A DNA stretch of 64,000 bases, taken from Anopheles merus (taxonomy: Eukaryota; Arthropoda; Insecta; Diptera; Culicidae). Shown one piece after another: positions 1 to 13,100 of the stretch (position 1 is the first letter of the stretch; the number at the start of each line of letters is the position of its first letter). The stretch spans positions 43,919,797 to 43,983,796 of the forward strand of contig NC_054082.1 of NCBI RefSeq assembly GCF_017562075.2. Reading direction: 5' to 3'. Position numbers and translations under genes: made by a program. Below the pieces are notes generated by a model that was not told where the DNA came from, did no database searches, and worked only from the letters and a program-made list of their open reading frames with translations.

Positions 1-160
1 AATTGAGGTGGCAAGATGGCGTGGAGGCGTCCGCCATTAAGGCCGGGATAACGGACTGGCAGACGAAGGCGCGAGACCGTGAGCGGTTTCGGACACTCCT
101 GAGGCAGGCCAAGACCGCAAAGCGGTTGTAGTGCCGGATAAGTAAGTAAGTAAGTAAAGC
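1..160 (+). mobile_element. 3' end of a non-LTR (LINE) retrotransposon
   Basis: The first 131 bases read as an open frame ending in TAG at 129-131, with the basic C-terminal pattern W-Q-T-K-A-R-D-R-E-R-F-R-T-L-L. It is followed by a short untranslated stretch and four TAAG repeats (about 137-160). A 'DRxRxxxLLxxAK' terminus next to a simple-sequence tail is typical of the reverse-transcriptase ORF end of mosquito non-LTR elements such as the RTE or Jockey-like clades. Only the tail is in the window, so the clade, the 5' end and the target-site duplication cannot be judged. Confidence 0.6.
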
Positions 161-546
161 CAGCAGCCACCGCAGACCCGAACCGTAGAACAACCAGAAA
201 CGTGCGTTTATTTTTCGTTTTGTGTGTTTTTATTATTGAAATAGCTCTTAACCAGTTCTCGTCCAGTTTTCATCATACCAAATATTTGTAGCAAATCTGC
301 TAAAATCTCAGTTCCACGGTTACTCTCAAATACCGCAAATCCCGTCCGTCTGTCTGGCCTTGCGCCATTCATGACCGAGCGACCTTGACCAACAAATTCA
401 CCCATTAAACGGATCGCCCCCGCATCAAGAGCAAACTTGGCCGAAACCCGTTATAGGTAACATTACTATTAAGGAAAGTGGTTCCCGTCTTTTGAATCGG
501 CAAGTGGACAATGCAAGTTTTTGTGGCGTTTTGTTTGAAACGGTAC

Positions 547-552
547 TTTATT
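547..552 (-). promoter_or_regulatory. Candidate poly(A) signal of the Gly/Tyr-rich gene
   Basis: AATAAA on the minus strand, about 130 bases past the stop codon of the Gly/Tyr-rich gene. It is the first canonical hexamer seen downstream on that strand. Confidence 0.5.
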
Positions 553-677
553 TTAACTCAGTGAAAGACGTACCATAAACTACGAAAAAAGGGATTCGAT
601 TTATCACATGTTGTAGGCAACCAGGGAACCTAACACACTAGAATGCTTAAAGATGTAACGATACAGTGGTCAAACCT

Positions 678-2087
678 TTATCGGAAATAGGGTCGAATTC
701 CTCCATAGCCACCATATCCACCGTATCCTCCATATCCACCGTATCCGCCGTACCCGCCGTAACCGCCATATCCACCGTATCCACCGTTGTATCCTCCATA
801 GCTGCCATATTTACCAGGATATCCTGTGTTGTTTTTTTTTACCACAAAAGTTATTATAATGAGGTTGAGCGTACCTTATGTCTAACGCATTCTGCTTACC
901 GTAACCATAGCCGTACGGCTGATATCCACCTCCATATCCTCCGTATCCTCCATACCCATTGTAACCGCCATAACCTCCATAACCGCCATTATACCCTGGG
1001 AGTGTTAAGTAAACAATACAGAATTTAATATTAACATCTAGTTAACTCGATTCATTCGATTATTTGTTTCCATTTTACTAATTTAACCCATTTCAGTGTT
1101 TCGTGGGTATAGAACAAACACACATACAGGCCGATATACACGGTTAATGTGGACCGAACACGGCTGCAAAATATCTCGAATTTCCGCGTAAGTCAAACCT
1201 CGTGATTTCCAGCCAAAATATCACTAATTTTCGGGGATGATGTTAGCCAGTTCTTTAATTATTTAATATGATTCTGAGTATTTTCCTATGGGAATAAAAA
1301 TCCCTTCACGAAAGTTCTGCCAATTCGTATGCGTAAAATGACACACTAGATATCATGAAAGGTATCAGCTTACACAATAGAACATACAGGGCAGATCAAA
1401 CAACAACCATCCCGTAAAAAAATATGCCACCGTGGGAAATCGCTTTCCTACCGAATTCATCAAAATACACACAATCGACGGAGATACGAATTCACCACGG
1501 TGAATCAATCAATATTACCTGTTCCACCCAGCAGTCCGTATCCGAAGGTGGCGGCCGCGCCAGACACAATCGCAACCAAAACGAGTAACACAACCTGTAA
1601 GCAAAGTGGTTTCAATAGTGGTTGAGTTAAAGCATCATGTATGCCCCATTGTTGTTTGTTATACCCGTAACGGTCGTTTTCTAAAGATCAACCTAAATTT
1701 TAAATTTAAAACCATCCAGGTTGAAATACAGAAACTGATGATAGTGTTTCTTTAGTTTTTATTATAACATGAGTTTCTTAATCTTGTGCAAAGAGTTTTA
1801 CGGTGTACTTATTGACTTACTGAAACCACATACTACACTACTTGTTATTTAAACAAAATTTATCTTTTTGGACTGATGAAAATCCACGTTGTGAATTTTT
1901 GTATCTCTGTTTTAGTTATTTTTTTATCATTCTGAGAAAAGTTATGAAATTGACTGATAAAAAAAACTCTTGCAAAAAGACATTTTAACCAATTGCATTA
2001 CATAGAACAATGCTTTTTCGTTACATCACGCACAAACAATACTACACATTCACTACACCCAGCAACACTTACAGAAGCTCGTAGCAT
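678..2087 (-). CDS. Secreted glycine/tyrosine-rich protein, 4 exons, 110 aa
   Basis: Coding exons on the minus strand: 2087-2073, 1594-1519, 995-900 and 823-678, giving 333 nt including TAA (110 residues). All junctions are GT/AG; the exon 1 donor is GTAAGTGT and the acceptors are TTACAG, CCCAG and CACAG. Exon 1 encodes only five residues (MLRAS), and exon 2 completes a signal peptide with a VVLLVLVAIVSG core and likely cleavage after AAA. The mature protein is almost wholly GGY, GYGGY and YNGGY repeats, ending IRPYFR. Such proteins occur among insect cuticle-associated and glycine-rich secreted or defence peptides; I cannot assign this one to a named family. The start is supported by a TATA box upstream and the signal peptide. 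Exons 2 and 3 both end after the first base of a Gly codon, which suits repeat expansion by exon. Confidence 0.85.
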
Positions 2088-2254
2088 TTTGTACGTTTCT
2101 CTTTGTCCTTTTGCACACTTAACACTGTTTCAGTTGAAGGAGTTTAGTACAAGTATTGGCACTGGTGCCGACAAGCACAACGGTTCGACGATTCTACTTG
2201 CGATCGCAGTAGTAGCTCGATCTCGACTACGCACCCGTTGCTGGGATGCTTTCG

Positions 2255-2263
2255 CTTTTTATA
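2255..2263 (-). promoter_or_regulatory. TATA box of the Gly/Tyr-rich gene
   Basis: TATAAAAAG on the minus strand, 168 bases before the ATG at 2087. This spacing would give a 5' UTR of roughly 140 bases. No clear initiator consensus was seen at +30. Confidence 0.55.
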
Positions 2264-2399
2264 CACACCACCCATCGCAAATCTCCCATCATTGTGTCTC
2301 GTGCAGAGAACGCGTTTTACACTAGAAGCTGGTAGAGATGTAAAGCGCGGTTGGCGCATGATCTGGCCAGCGTAGTGGTGTGGTGTGGCGCGAAAAGCA

Positions 2400-5300
2400 A
2401 AAAGTCACATATGGATAGGGACTAGGTTACATTTGGGAGCATGTCACTATTCTCCCAAGACGCAACAAGCGCCTGAACACACACACACACACCGTAACAC
2501 TTCCGCCCTCCTAAACCGTGGTCATCCCCTTCAGACATCGGTAACTTATGCGTGTAAAGTTTGGTATCATTTGCCTTCATAGACTACACCACCTTCTTTC
2601 CTTTTCTCGTTGCGGAGTGCATTTGAATGGTGCCAATTCAAAGCATTCAACACGTGCGGACACTCAAACACCAACTGCGTTGCGTATACGCAACAGGTAG
2701 CCGATGCTTCCTGCAGCTATGAATCATGCGTTGGGCATTGTTTACGGTCCGTGCTCTACCAGATGTGTAGTAGTCATACACAGTTGGTCCACGGTGATGT
2801 TACGGTCCAACTATTGGTGGGTCAAACTTTCAGTAAGGCGGAACACAATGATCACAAAAAAAAACAGGCGACCGACCACGATTGGAACACAAATTGGTGT
2901 CCAGGGTCAGTTCGTAACCTTCAACACTAGCACTACTCTTCGGGCATAAACAAGCCGATCTGTTCCGGTGGTCTGTCCCAATGCCCTGCAACTCAAATGA
3001 GTCTTTTTGTAATTGTCAAAAACAGGTGCAAAGTTTAACGCGGCCTCTTAACACCTTCGATAAGTCTCGGGGAATATTTACTGACTATGACACTAATCAC
3101 ATACGATGGTTCTGCATGTCTTCTGTATTAAAGATGGCTCTTTTGGAGATAAGAGATGAACTCTAATTCAAGGACTTTATGGAAATGTAACCAAACACTT
3201 AGGTACGTGCAAACACTTAGGCTACGTAAATTACATCCTCCGGGAGGAGCTTCTTCATTAGCAGGAATTCTATTCAATAGAATGTATTGTTAATTTCTGG
3301 CTTGTCTAGATACACTGTCCCACACATTTGTACACTGTGCTCCACATTTGTTAAGCCATAAATCATAGTTGCTACTTTTGCTAATGAATTGTATTTTTTT
3401 ACACAAGTGATTAGAATAAAACACGCACATGTTCAACGATGCATGTTGTTGGTTGTGTGTATTGTGGGTTTTATGATTATATTCTTACAGTTGTTAAACT
3501 CATTTTAGAAATTCAACTACGTGGCAGTCTACACCTAACTTAACCTTGTATGGTATTATTTATTGATTTCTAATATTTTTACCCGCAACATTATCTTCAC
3601 TGCATATAGATGACTGATTATCGAGTGATGAGCGCTGAGTATAACATGTATCATGTAATTCAACCAACAAACATGTGTGCTTTTGTCAATGTTCCAATTT
3701 TCTTCTGGAAAGTGGTTTGATCGAGATGTTGTTCTTATTTCATATTCGAGACATCACACAAGTTATGCTTACCCTCCTACAGAAAGTAAAGAAATGATAA
3801 AACGAAGTAGAAAGAAGATCAGTAATAGAAAGAAGATCAGGATTGTTTGGGTTAGCTACAGTCATCATGTCACTCGGGTTAACTGCAAAGTAGCGACAGG
3901 TTAAAATGTCAATAAAATCGATCCTCCAAAGCACACGCAGTTGACGATCTTTAGTACATGATGATACAGTTTTAATATAATTGGTAGTACTGTAAAATAA
4001 CTATTAGTTTGCCTTCCTCATGCAGTTGCTTACATTTGACCCAATTCATCTCACACCATCACCACATATGAAGAGACGATAGACAACTATTAAAACACCC
4101 ACGCTTATCAACACCAAACCGGCAAAGGTAAGGTAAGCATGGCATCTGTTTCGTGGTATCCAGCGCTTTCGCACATGGTAATGTTCAAAACACGAGACGT
4201 CCAGTGTGGAATGAAAGGTGGTAGTAGTAGCGCGTTCTTCATACGGACAAGGTCGTGGTGGGTTAATGACATTAAAATTCAAATACCTTACACCCACTGG
4301 TATGGTGTGGACAAAAGCGCACAGATACATTATTAGATGTTGTTGTTTGGGGGAGCTTTACTGAACCATACTGCAAAAGGAGTTGAAAGCAAAACTTATG
4401 TTAGTGTAGCGGTGATACACTATTACCATAAACTGAAAAGCCGTAAGAAATTTATTGAGCGGGTAATGTATACAGCTGTGATAGTGAAAATTTTCTTCAA
4501 AACTGCACAAAAACTCTAATATTGCATCGAGCGACAAATAGTGCTGACCACCGGCAGCAACCACAATGTAGAGAAAACAATTACGCTAACGTTGCATTTT
4601 CACACGCTTAAATCTTCGCGCACAAGAGTGAAGCATTCAAACGGCACGGGTACGTGTCTGTGGGCAGGGGGTGTATATTTATGACACCCCCGATGGCTGA
4701 TGGTTCTAGTGACGCTTTGACCTCTCTCACACGGCCCAAATGATGTCACGGTAAGCGCGACCGTCGCGTTCTTATTGTAGGTATATCGCAAACGCTTTGT
4801 ACGACTCAAATCGAACATGCAAAACGTACATGTATGCGGTTAAAGTTAAGCTCAAAGTTGATCATATTTTGGAAAAGGGTTAATCAACGGATTGTCATCA
4901 TTTATTTATCTTTTTAAAATCTTCATATTTTAAAGCTCCATACACAAAACGAAGATCAATTTCGACAAAATGTATTTCGCCGCCCTTTTTTCTCTTTCTT
5001 TCTTCACTTTTGCTGGTCACGTATCGGTTATAATTGTAGTATAAATCGTACTATGGTGCTGGCTATTTCACGGAGGGGGGTTTCTTTATAATATTCCTTC
5101 AAGTTTATGTTGCTTTCGCCACTTGGTTATGGGTGACACTGTACATAAAAACACGATACAAGAAACAAAAACTATATATCGCACAAGTAAACGTAGGATT
5201 TCATATCATGTTGGCTAATTGTTCGGTAACGTAGCATGTTTGTTGTGTTTACAGGTGAGTGATTAAATTACTCCAAAAAAATAAATGACAATAAATCTTC

Positions 5301-6835
5301 ACACTAGTGCTAGGACAACACTACTACTGACGGAGCAAAGCACTTTGCAAACACTAACAGTCAGAATTACATTTTCTCTTCGTCACAATAATCTTGTGAG
5401 TGTATTGTTAAAGGGAGTTTCAATATAATATGCCTATATCAATATGTTTACACATCGCATTTGTTTACCTTTTAATTCATCTATTCATGCTCGAAATTGC
5501 AATCGGTGCAGTTTTCGTGTTATTATGGCGTTACAAATGAATCATCATTCTGGAATACTTTGTATGCGTAAGTAAGACCCCAGCAGTGGGTAGTGGGTAG
5601 GGCAATTCTTTACGTTTTCAAACGCAGCCATGCTGCTTGCCTTCACCGTGATGCACTGCTACTCGCACCCCCTTTTCCAGACGTGGTCCGTCATGACTTG
5701 ATTTGCTGGTTTTTTTTTTTCTAAAGAGCTGTGTGTAACACAAAAAATAACGTAACGCACAGTACGAATGTTCTACCTATATTTACCATTACATTTTACT
5801 TCGGTTACGAATGTATACACACATTGGCCAGTCCCGTCTGGCCGGGTACAGGCTCCTGATGCTGCTTGGGGTTTCGGACTAGCGGACTCTCATATTTACA
5901 TCACACCCGAGCTGAAGTGCAAGGCTTCTTCCTACACACTTCCGAATTGGCTGTTAACTGATTCAATTTTGGATTGGATTGGCGCCTATGACGCTCATCG
6001 TCCATGTTTCTTGCTACGTTCCCAAAAGCACGTACGTTTACTCATCGGGCCGCGTATGTGTTTTTACGATTATAAACATGGTTTATAAATAGTCACGGTA
6101 CAGTGTTAGGTGCTACTATATATATATTGATAGTCTTACACACTGTACTATGTATTATGAGGGAGGGTATGATCGATAGTTAAAATTGTGCACAGATTAC
6201 GCTCGATACACGAAACGAAACAACGGAAAAGGCTTATTTAATTATAGCAGCGGAATATCTAGCGTTGATGCCGGTAACTTTTATCTGTTTGCAATAGGCT
6301 ACAATAATACGAGAAGGATTCTATCTTGGCTAATACACTCAAAAACAAAACGGGCTAAGCACAACGGTGTACTTGGGCGTACGATAATATTCGCACAAGT
6401 ACACTGGAATAGTGCAGTCAGCGCGTGTGGCTAACGAACAGGAACCGGTATCCAGGTGCGGGGCGAAAGCGACCCAATGCACACACCTTTACCTTTGCCC
6501 CTTGGGTGTTTATGCACAGTTAGTTGACATCATCGTGTTCTTATTGTCTTGTGGCAATAGCAACTGTGCTTGCTACATGCACTTGGTTTCAAAATCGTTA
6601 AAAAAAGGCTTCACATACCCCACCGTGTGGCGGTTGAAACGAGGCCTAAGCAACACAAAATGGCAAAACAAATCTGCAAGACCAGCTTGCATCACAACAA
6701 AACAAAAAATTGCATCGTCACTGATGCCACCCGGAGATACCTTTTTGGAGCCTTCCTAGTGCTCTGGTATTCAAACAAAGGTTACAAAAGAAAAACAACA
6801 AACTAGTGGAACGAGTCACTTTTCAGCGCAGGATT
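2400..6835. other. Intergenic stretch without a convincing gene
   Basis: No splice-consistent coding exon was recognised on either strand. The stretch holds a short (AC)n run near 2479-2493, a tandem repeat of about 17 bp beginning CAAACACTTAGG near 3210-3245, a perfect 17-bp palindrome ATTCTATTCAATAGAAT near 3270, poly-T runs and a short (TA)n run near 6116-6130. The 3' UTR of the RhoGEF gene must lie in its right part; no AATAAA was identified there. Confidence 0.55.
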
Positions 6836-7119
6836 TCACACCTTCCAGAGCAACAGGTGATTGGTGCTGTCTTCGCGACCCGCCACCTCACTCAGCGTGT
6901 TGTTCCCTGCGCTTCGAAAGTCCTCGTACCCGTCGCCGCCGGATATAACCAGCAGGTCTTGCTGTTGGGACGCTTTGTTAGACTTTCCGCCCGGCTGAGT
7001 CGATGGTCCACCGCCAGACGGGATGCTTCCTTCCGATGCCAACAGCTCTGCATTGTCCCCGTCCGGCGATTCGACAAACGTCAAAAACCGCACATGCCCC
7101 GTATGGCCGTGAGGAAGAC
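6836..7119 (-). CDS. ARHGEF17: RhoGEF exon 18 (C-terminal propeller blade and stop)
   Basis: The acceptor is CTCCCACAG just above 7119 and the stop TGA is at 6838-6836. It encodes GLPHGHTGHVRFLTF, a Ser/Pro/Gly-rich loop, LLVISGGDGYEDF and the terminal STNHLLLWKV. These match the conserved end of ARHGEF17. The first two bases complete a Gly codon begun in exon 17. Confidence 0.95.
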
Positions 7120-10100
7120 CTGTGGGAGAAAAATAACACCAGAGATCCGTTAAGTCACTGCCAGAAAACCTTGGTTGGTACAAAAAAACCGCGCACCTGT
7201 CACTGCCGGCATCGATGATCCTTTGGCAACGTTGTGAGCGCCTATCGTGAGCAGTACACCGGCACTGGTGCCGACCCAAATTAGGTCCTTGCAAGCCAGC
7301 AGCGAGGTCACCCGCAGACAGGCGGCTTTATGCTGCCGGATGATGTCATCACAGTTCGAGAGCATCTTGTTCACGGAGGGTGCTAAGTTTACCTCAAAAA
7401 TTATCTCAAAGCTGCAAAAGAAAGGTTCATGCGGGGAGTGAGAACATTCACAGAACTTTGCAACGGTCAACAACCGCTGTACCTTTCGTGATGGCAACAT
7501 TTGATGTGGGCAGAGTTCTGCACAGAAATCCACACGTAGTCGTTTAATACTGTCATATTTGTGATTGGCTTGGAGTCGTTCGATATTTGAATTTGGCTGT
7601 CGATCTGAGAAGTAACAAACGCAAGCACCGTTTAGTACAAGCACACTTGTCTTATCTTAAAAAAAAAACACCTCACTTACTTGTAAAGTTTTCGTGTTTA
7701 ATACTTTTATAGTTCCCTGTATTGCGCACCACAGCTTCCCGTGTACGTTAAGCAGCTTCACGACGGGATTGCTCACTGTACCGACTGTCACCGTCAGTGG
7801 AGATGAGACATTCCAACCAGCTGCAAACAAAAGGGGAAAATAAACATTTCAATCCGTAAGATATCAATTACTCCCATCACTTTTCCAATTTCTACGACGC
7901 TACTCACTTCGATCCCTTGAATACACGCAAATATCACCGTTCGCAAGGGATACAAAGACACGATTATCTAGGTACAGGATCGAGTACACTGCACTCACGT
8001 GCGGTATCTTTATCTTGTTCTTCTTGATCCGAATGTTGTCGGTGCAGTTGTACACGTGTATGCAACCGTCCTCGGTGCCCAGCCACATGGTCGATTGCTG
8101 ATTTTCCGTCTCCTCGGCTGCGTTCGTGCTAGCCGTCGAATCCTGCTGTCGGTGGTTTGGCGTTAGGGAAGCGCTGGTAGCGCACGACTGATTCGACGCA
8201 ACACGTTCCGGCTGACTTTCGGCGTCCGATTCTTCACTAGAGCTGCCGGAATCGAGCTGAACGTTGGAGTCGTTGTTGATTAACGCCCGTGGTGTACTGC
8301 TGCTACTACTTTCGGTTGATTTGAACGAACCCTTACGTTCGACCACTTTGGAAGGGGAGCTAGCAACGGTAGCGTTGTTCGGTCTGTTCGATACGCCGCT
8401 GTTAACAGACGCATCCACGATTGCTATATTGACGTTCAGCAAGGATGAGTTTGGTACACTGAAATAAACAAGAGGAAAGAGATCAGCTTTACATGCTAAG
8501 CTTTTTCCAGCAATCCTCATTCGCTTACCGTTCTTCACTTGCCGGCACCGACGAGACGCACAGTATGCGTGCATTGCACACACCGTTACAGCTCGTTACG
8601 GACGGTTCTGGCACTAGGCTGAGCACACACACCTGACCCACGTACCCATCGCTGTTGCACACCCACACGTCCTTCTGCACGCCGAGCGTCGGCGAGGCAC
8701 AGGTGAATTGCAGACCGGCCCGTGTCTTACGGATCGGCACGGATACGAAAAACTCCGGTATTTGGCATCGCTCCACACTGTTTGCCAGTTTCTGCTTAGC
8801 CTCCGCAAAGATCTCCTCCCACTGGGTGCGTTTTTCGGGCTTCGAAAACACTACCGTCATGTTTTGGATACCACTGCTGCAAGATCAAATTAGTTCAGTC
8901 AACGATCGACAAACAGGCAACGAAGGGTGTAGACTAGTTGCGCTTTACTTACGAAGTGTTCCACGTCAACTCCAACACATTCAGCTGCGCATCGTTGGTT
9001 TGGCGTTCTGCGAGCTGGCGCTGAATTTCACGCTGCAGCTCCCGGATTGCCTCCTCCAACGACCCGTGGGGACATCGTAAGCTGGCGGTTAGGTCGGAAA
9101 TCTGGATCAGCTTGCTACTATCCTCGGTGAGATGTTCGATCTCCTTCATGATGCGTCTGACATTCTCATCTTTAGCTAAAATGATTTAAGATGATAACAA
9201 AATTGAATAAGCAAGCAAGTAGTTTTCTGTAATTTCCAAAACCTTGACCTTCTCTTCAAATGTATTTGAAGTTCTATTCGATTTTTGATGTCTGACAAAA
9301 TAGACATATCAACAGAAACATTTCCTGAATCAGAGGCCCATTTAAAAAATATGTGTGCTTAGATATCAAAATAACGACACCGATATCAAAGATGTAGTAG
9401 TCACTCAGCGATGTTCAGAGAAATAGGTGTTAGTTGAGTCAATCATATAGAGGCCCTATAGTTTAATGCAGTGGCCAGCAATTTTACTGCATGCAAAGTG
9501 ATTTGTATGCGATAAGATTTTTAGGTAAAATCAACAGCAACACTAATCATAAGCTGTAGCCAATAACGACCACGTATGAATGACGAACTAAGAGGTTTGA
9601 TCTTTTAAAAGGCCCAGAGTATAGAGCCAGATGTCAATGAAACAAAATATAAACTAATGTAGGTAAGTTCCAAAGGCTATATAGAGCCCTCACCAGAACC
9701 TCTACCACCCCGTGTTGCTATCATTTAAAGAATTCAACGGTATTCACAACACCAGATGTGGTTCAATTAATATACGAACTATCCTTGAGAAACTGAAATG
9801 GCCAGATTTTATTGTCAGAAGAACAATAACACAAAAACTCGTTCCGCAATACGCGAATGTTGGATCTATTGTTTACGCTGGGAGTAATAAACTGCTGAAA
9901 CAACCAATAGACGTGGAGTCGTACCACGTTCGGAGCCATAAATCACCAATCCAAGAATTCGGACCTGTGTTAGTACATTCCATGCTGCACTTTCTATCGT
10001 TACCAACGGAACACCGCATATCAAGATGTGACGATATACCGCAAACGCAAACAGTATGCACACAACGCACGTCATGTAAACGGCGCCGTGAGTGCCGCAA

Positions 10101-13100
10101 AATAAGCCTTATCAATTCCATTGATATGACCACGTTCGGTACGCCACCATACCGGAGGGTGGCAAACCGCTTTATCTAGGTCTAGTTTTTTTATAGTATT
10201 CTTTAGCCCCGTTGGACCTACGGCTGCAGCAGCACCACGATCCAGCGGCAGTTCGTCTGCAACGCTCCAGCCACCATCACCTGGATCGTACGAATCAAGT
10301 GCTTAGCTCAGCATCGGTTTCCCTCATCCTGCATTCCACCCTGTACCGTGTTCCGTAACGCGATTCCGACATGCCGAAAACCGCCGAAACTAAGTTTGTC
10401 AACTCGCTCTTCCTAACCAACCTCATCCAAACGCAGTACGGTGAGACGGAGGTGAAAATCAAGGCATACGATGTCGAGCCAGCGTCGGCGGACATTAACG
10501 ATCCCTACGCAAGATCGTCCATGAACCGGATCCTAATTAAGTGTGTACAATTTGTGTGCAAGACATGAAGCAGCGTTTTTCTTCCCGCATTGACACGCCC
10601 CATTCTTCTACACCTTCTTCCCAGGTACACGTCGAAGGTAAACCCCATCGAAACGGTAATTACGTTTGTGGCGAAAATTAAACCTACCGAAGGGCTGCTA
10701 GTCGAGCAGTTCAAAAAGGCCGATGTGTTCGAGAAGGAAATTCTCATGTACAAGTCGGTACTGCCCAGCATGGTAACGATGATTGCCAAGCTCGGTAGTG
10801 TTATCGAGCTAGCGCCACAGTAAGTATAGACACCTACAACTGGAAAATTTACTGCTTACCTTCCTCGATTGATTTAGATCGATTCAAACGCTCTACGTGG
10901 AATGGTCAGCTGATGCGTTCTGCAGAAGCCATTATATAATATCGTAGACTTAATGATTAGACAAACGATATGGTCGCGTGCATTCAGTGCTTACGTTTGA
11001 AATTGTTCGCTCCAGTACAACCCAACAGGCGAACAGGTCATAAACCGTATCGGCGTGCCATTGAAAGCAACAACAAAAAGAACTCTATACGCGGACAATC
11101 TTTTATTTTGGTTTTGTGTGCTTGGTACAAAGCATATCGCTATCTAGCAACAGATAGCCGACAATTCACAACTACCTCTCACTTGGTGATAAAGCGACCG
11201 TTACGTTATCGGATATCGGGAAAATGAATAGGCGCATTTTGGGAGCGCACTGCCCAATTGGCAATATGATTACTAATCATCACATCAGATAGTAGCTGCC
11301 GAGAAGGATTGATCGCGAACGAATAGCTTGGAGCAAAGATGTATCATGCTTCAGCCCTATCAAGAGTGATAGATTATTGAAATAATTTAATTTGTTCAGA
11401 AACGAGCAACCGTTTCAACATAAGTATCCTTTTAAATTTCAAAATAACTTTATCCCTGCCACAGACTTATCTACTCCTCGGAGACACCGTCCGATCTGGT
11501 CGTGCTCGAGGATCTTACTGCGCGCGGTTATAGCGTGGAGAACCAAACGCTCGGCCTTTCATACGAGCAGAGCAAGATGGCGGTCGAAAAGCTGGCCTTC
11601 TTCCATGCTGCCAGCGCAATGATGCTGTCGGAAAATGGACAAGCGTTTCCCAAGTTTACCAAGGGTACGTTCCACGCCGAGCACAAGGATAAACTGAGCT
11701 ACTTCCCCGATACGATCCGTATGGTTGGCGAAATGGCTGCCGAGCTGGACATTAGCCAACCGATGGCGGACAAGCTTCTGAAGCTTCCGGCAAAAGCGCT
11801 GCAGAAAGCAATCGAAGCGTACGCGAGTGATTTCAAAGGATTTAAGGTGCTAAACCACGGTGATTTCTGGACCAACAACATTCTGTTCAAGTACCAGGGC
11901 AACGAGCTGGTGGATGCAATTTTCGTAAGAGTCGTTACCATTTACTTTCAGCTAGTCTCTACGCGACTTCTAAATGAATTTTTTATTTTGCTTTTTTTGT
12001 TGGCAATACAGGTGGATTTCCAAAACTGTGTCGTCGGGTCGCCAATCATCGATCTAGTATATTTCCTGGCTGCCTCACCCGCACACGAAGTGCTCGAGAA
12101 GCATCGGGACGAGCTGGTGTACATCTACCACGAAACGCTCGTACTGCTGTTGCAAAAGATGGGTTACATGAAGTCCATTCCCTCCTTGCTCGAGCTGCAG
12201 GTGGAGCTGCTCAAACACGGCTCTCTGCAGGTGATCTACGCCCTGACCGTGTCGCCGTTTATGCGTACCAAGGATGCACACAATACGCCTCCGATGCAAC
12301 CGACCCTGCATAGTCCCAACCAATCCACCAACGTAAAGCAGGTTCTGCGTGCCCATGCTCCGAGCATTGTAGCGCAGCTTAAGGCGTACGAAATGGTTGG
12401 CTTGCTCGATTGGGGAGCCAACGAGAGCAAAATTAAGGGCCTTATGTCGCGCTTCCAACGTTAAGACTCGCGAGAAATGGCTTATAACTTGTCATTCAAT
12501 GCAACGGTGAAAATAAACGCAAAGCTTTTTGGATGTCAATGGCGTTGGAGTTTTACTTACACTTCACAATTTCCAAATCGTCCAGCGAAATCTTCGTGAG
12601 ATATTTATACTTGTTCGTATCCAACGTCGACGCAACGCTGCCCGGACAGGTCCTGAAAGAATAGTATTAGATCGGTGTTTATATTTTATCCCCACAATAA
12701 TCCGCTTGTACCACTTACATATTGGTTTTTCGTATCGTTCCACTCCTTCGCTTGATGCTCGTTATCACCAGAAGGTCGTTGAAGAGGAAAAAGCCACGCT
12801 CTTTGCGCGTCACCTGCCCCGAAGGCATCGACACCAGGTCGAACAGCAGGAAGGCTCGCTCGGGCGTCACCAGGTCGTTCATACCCTCAATCACACCCTC
12901 CAGTTCGCGCAGTGCCGTTTCACGTTGCCCATTCTCCAGCGCTTCCTTCTCCTTGCAATTCAAAAACATAAGTATGTCGTGTACAAGCTTTAACGCTTCC
13001 TGCAACGGCTTCTGGTCCGGGTGTGTCACATCCGTGTGCTTAATCAGTCTTGTGAAGATAAGTTCGTAGCTGCGCAAAAAACAACAAAATAAACGGAGCA

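Noticed and set aside
5768..6088. 106-codon plus-strand frame with some coding-like codons
   Set aside because: No family resemblance, no signal peptide and no splice partner. It lies where the RhoGEF 3' UTR or intergenic DNA is expected.
9466..9480. GCAGTGGCCAGCAA as a possible hAT terminus
   Set aside because: No matching inverted terminus or 8-bp duplication was found nearby.
9712..10179. 155-codon plus-strand open frame upstream of the kinase gene
   Set aside because: No recognised domain, mixed codon use, and no splice sites linking it to the kinase frame.
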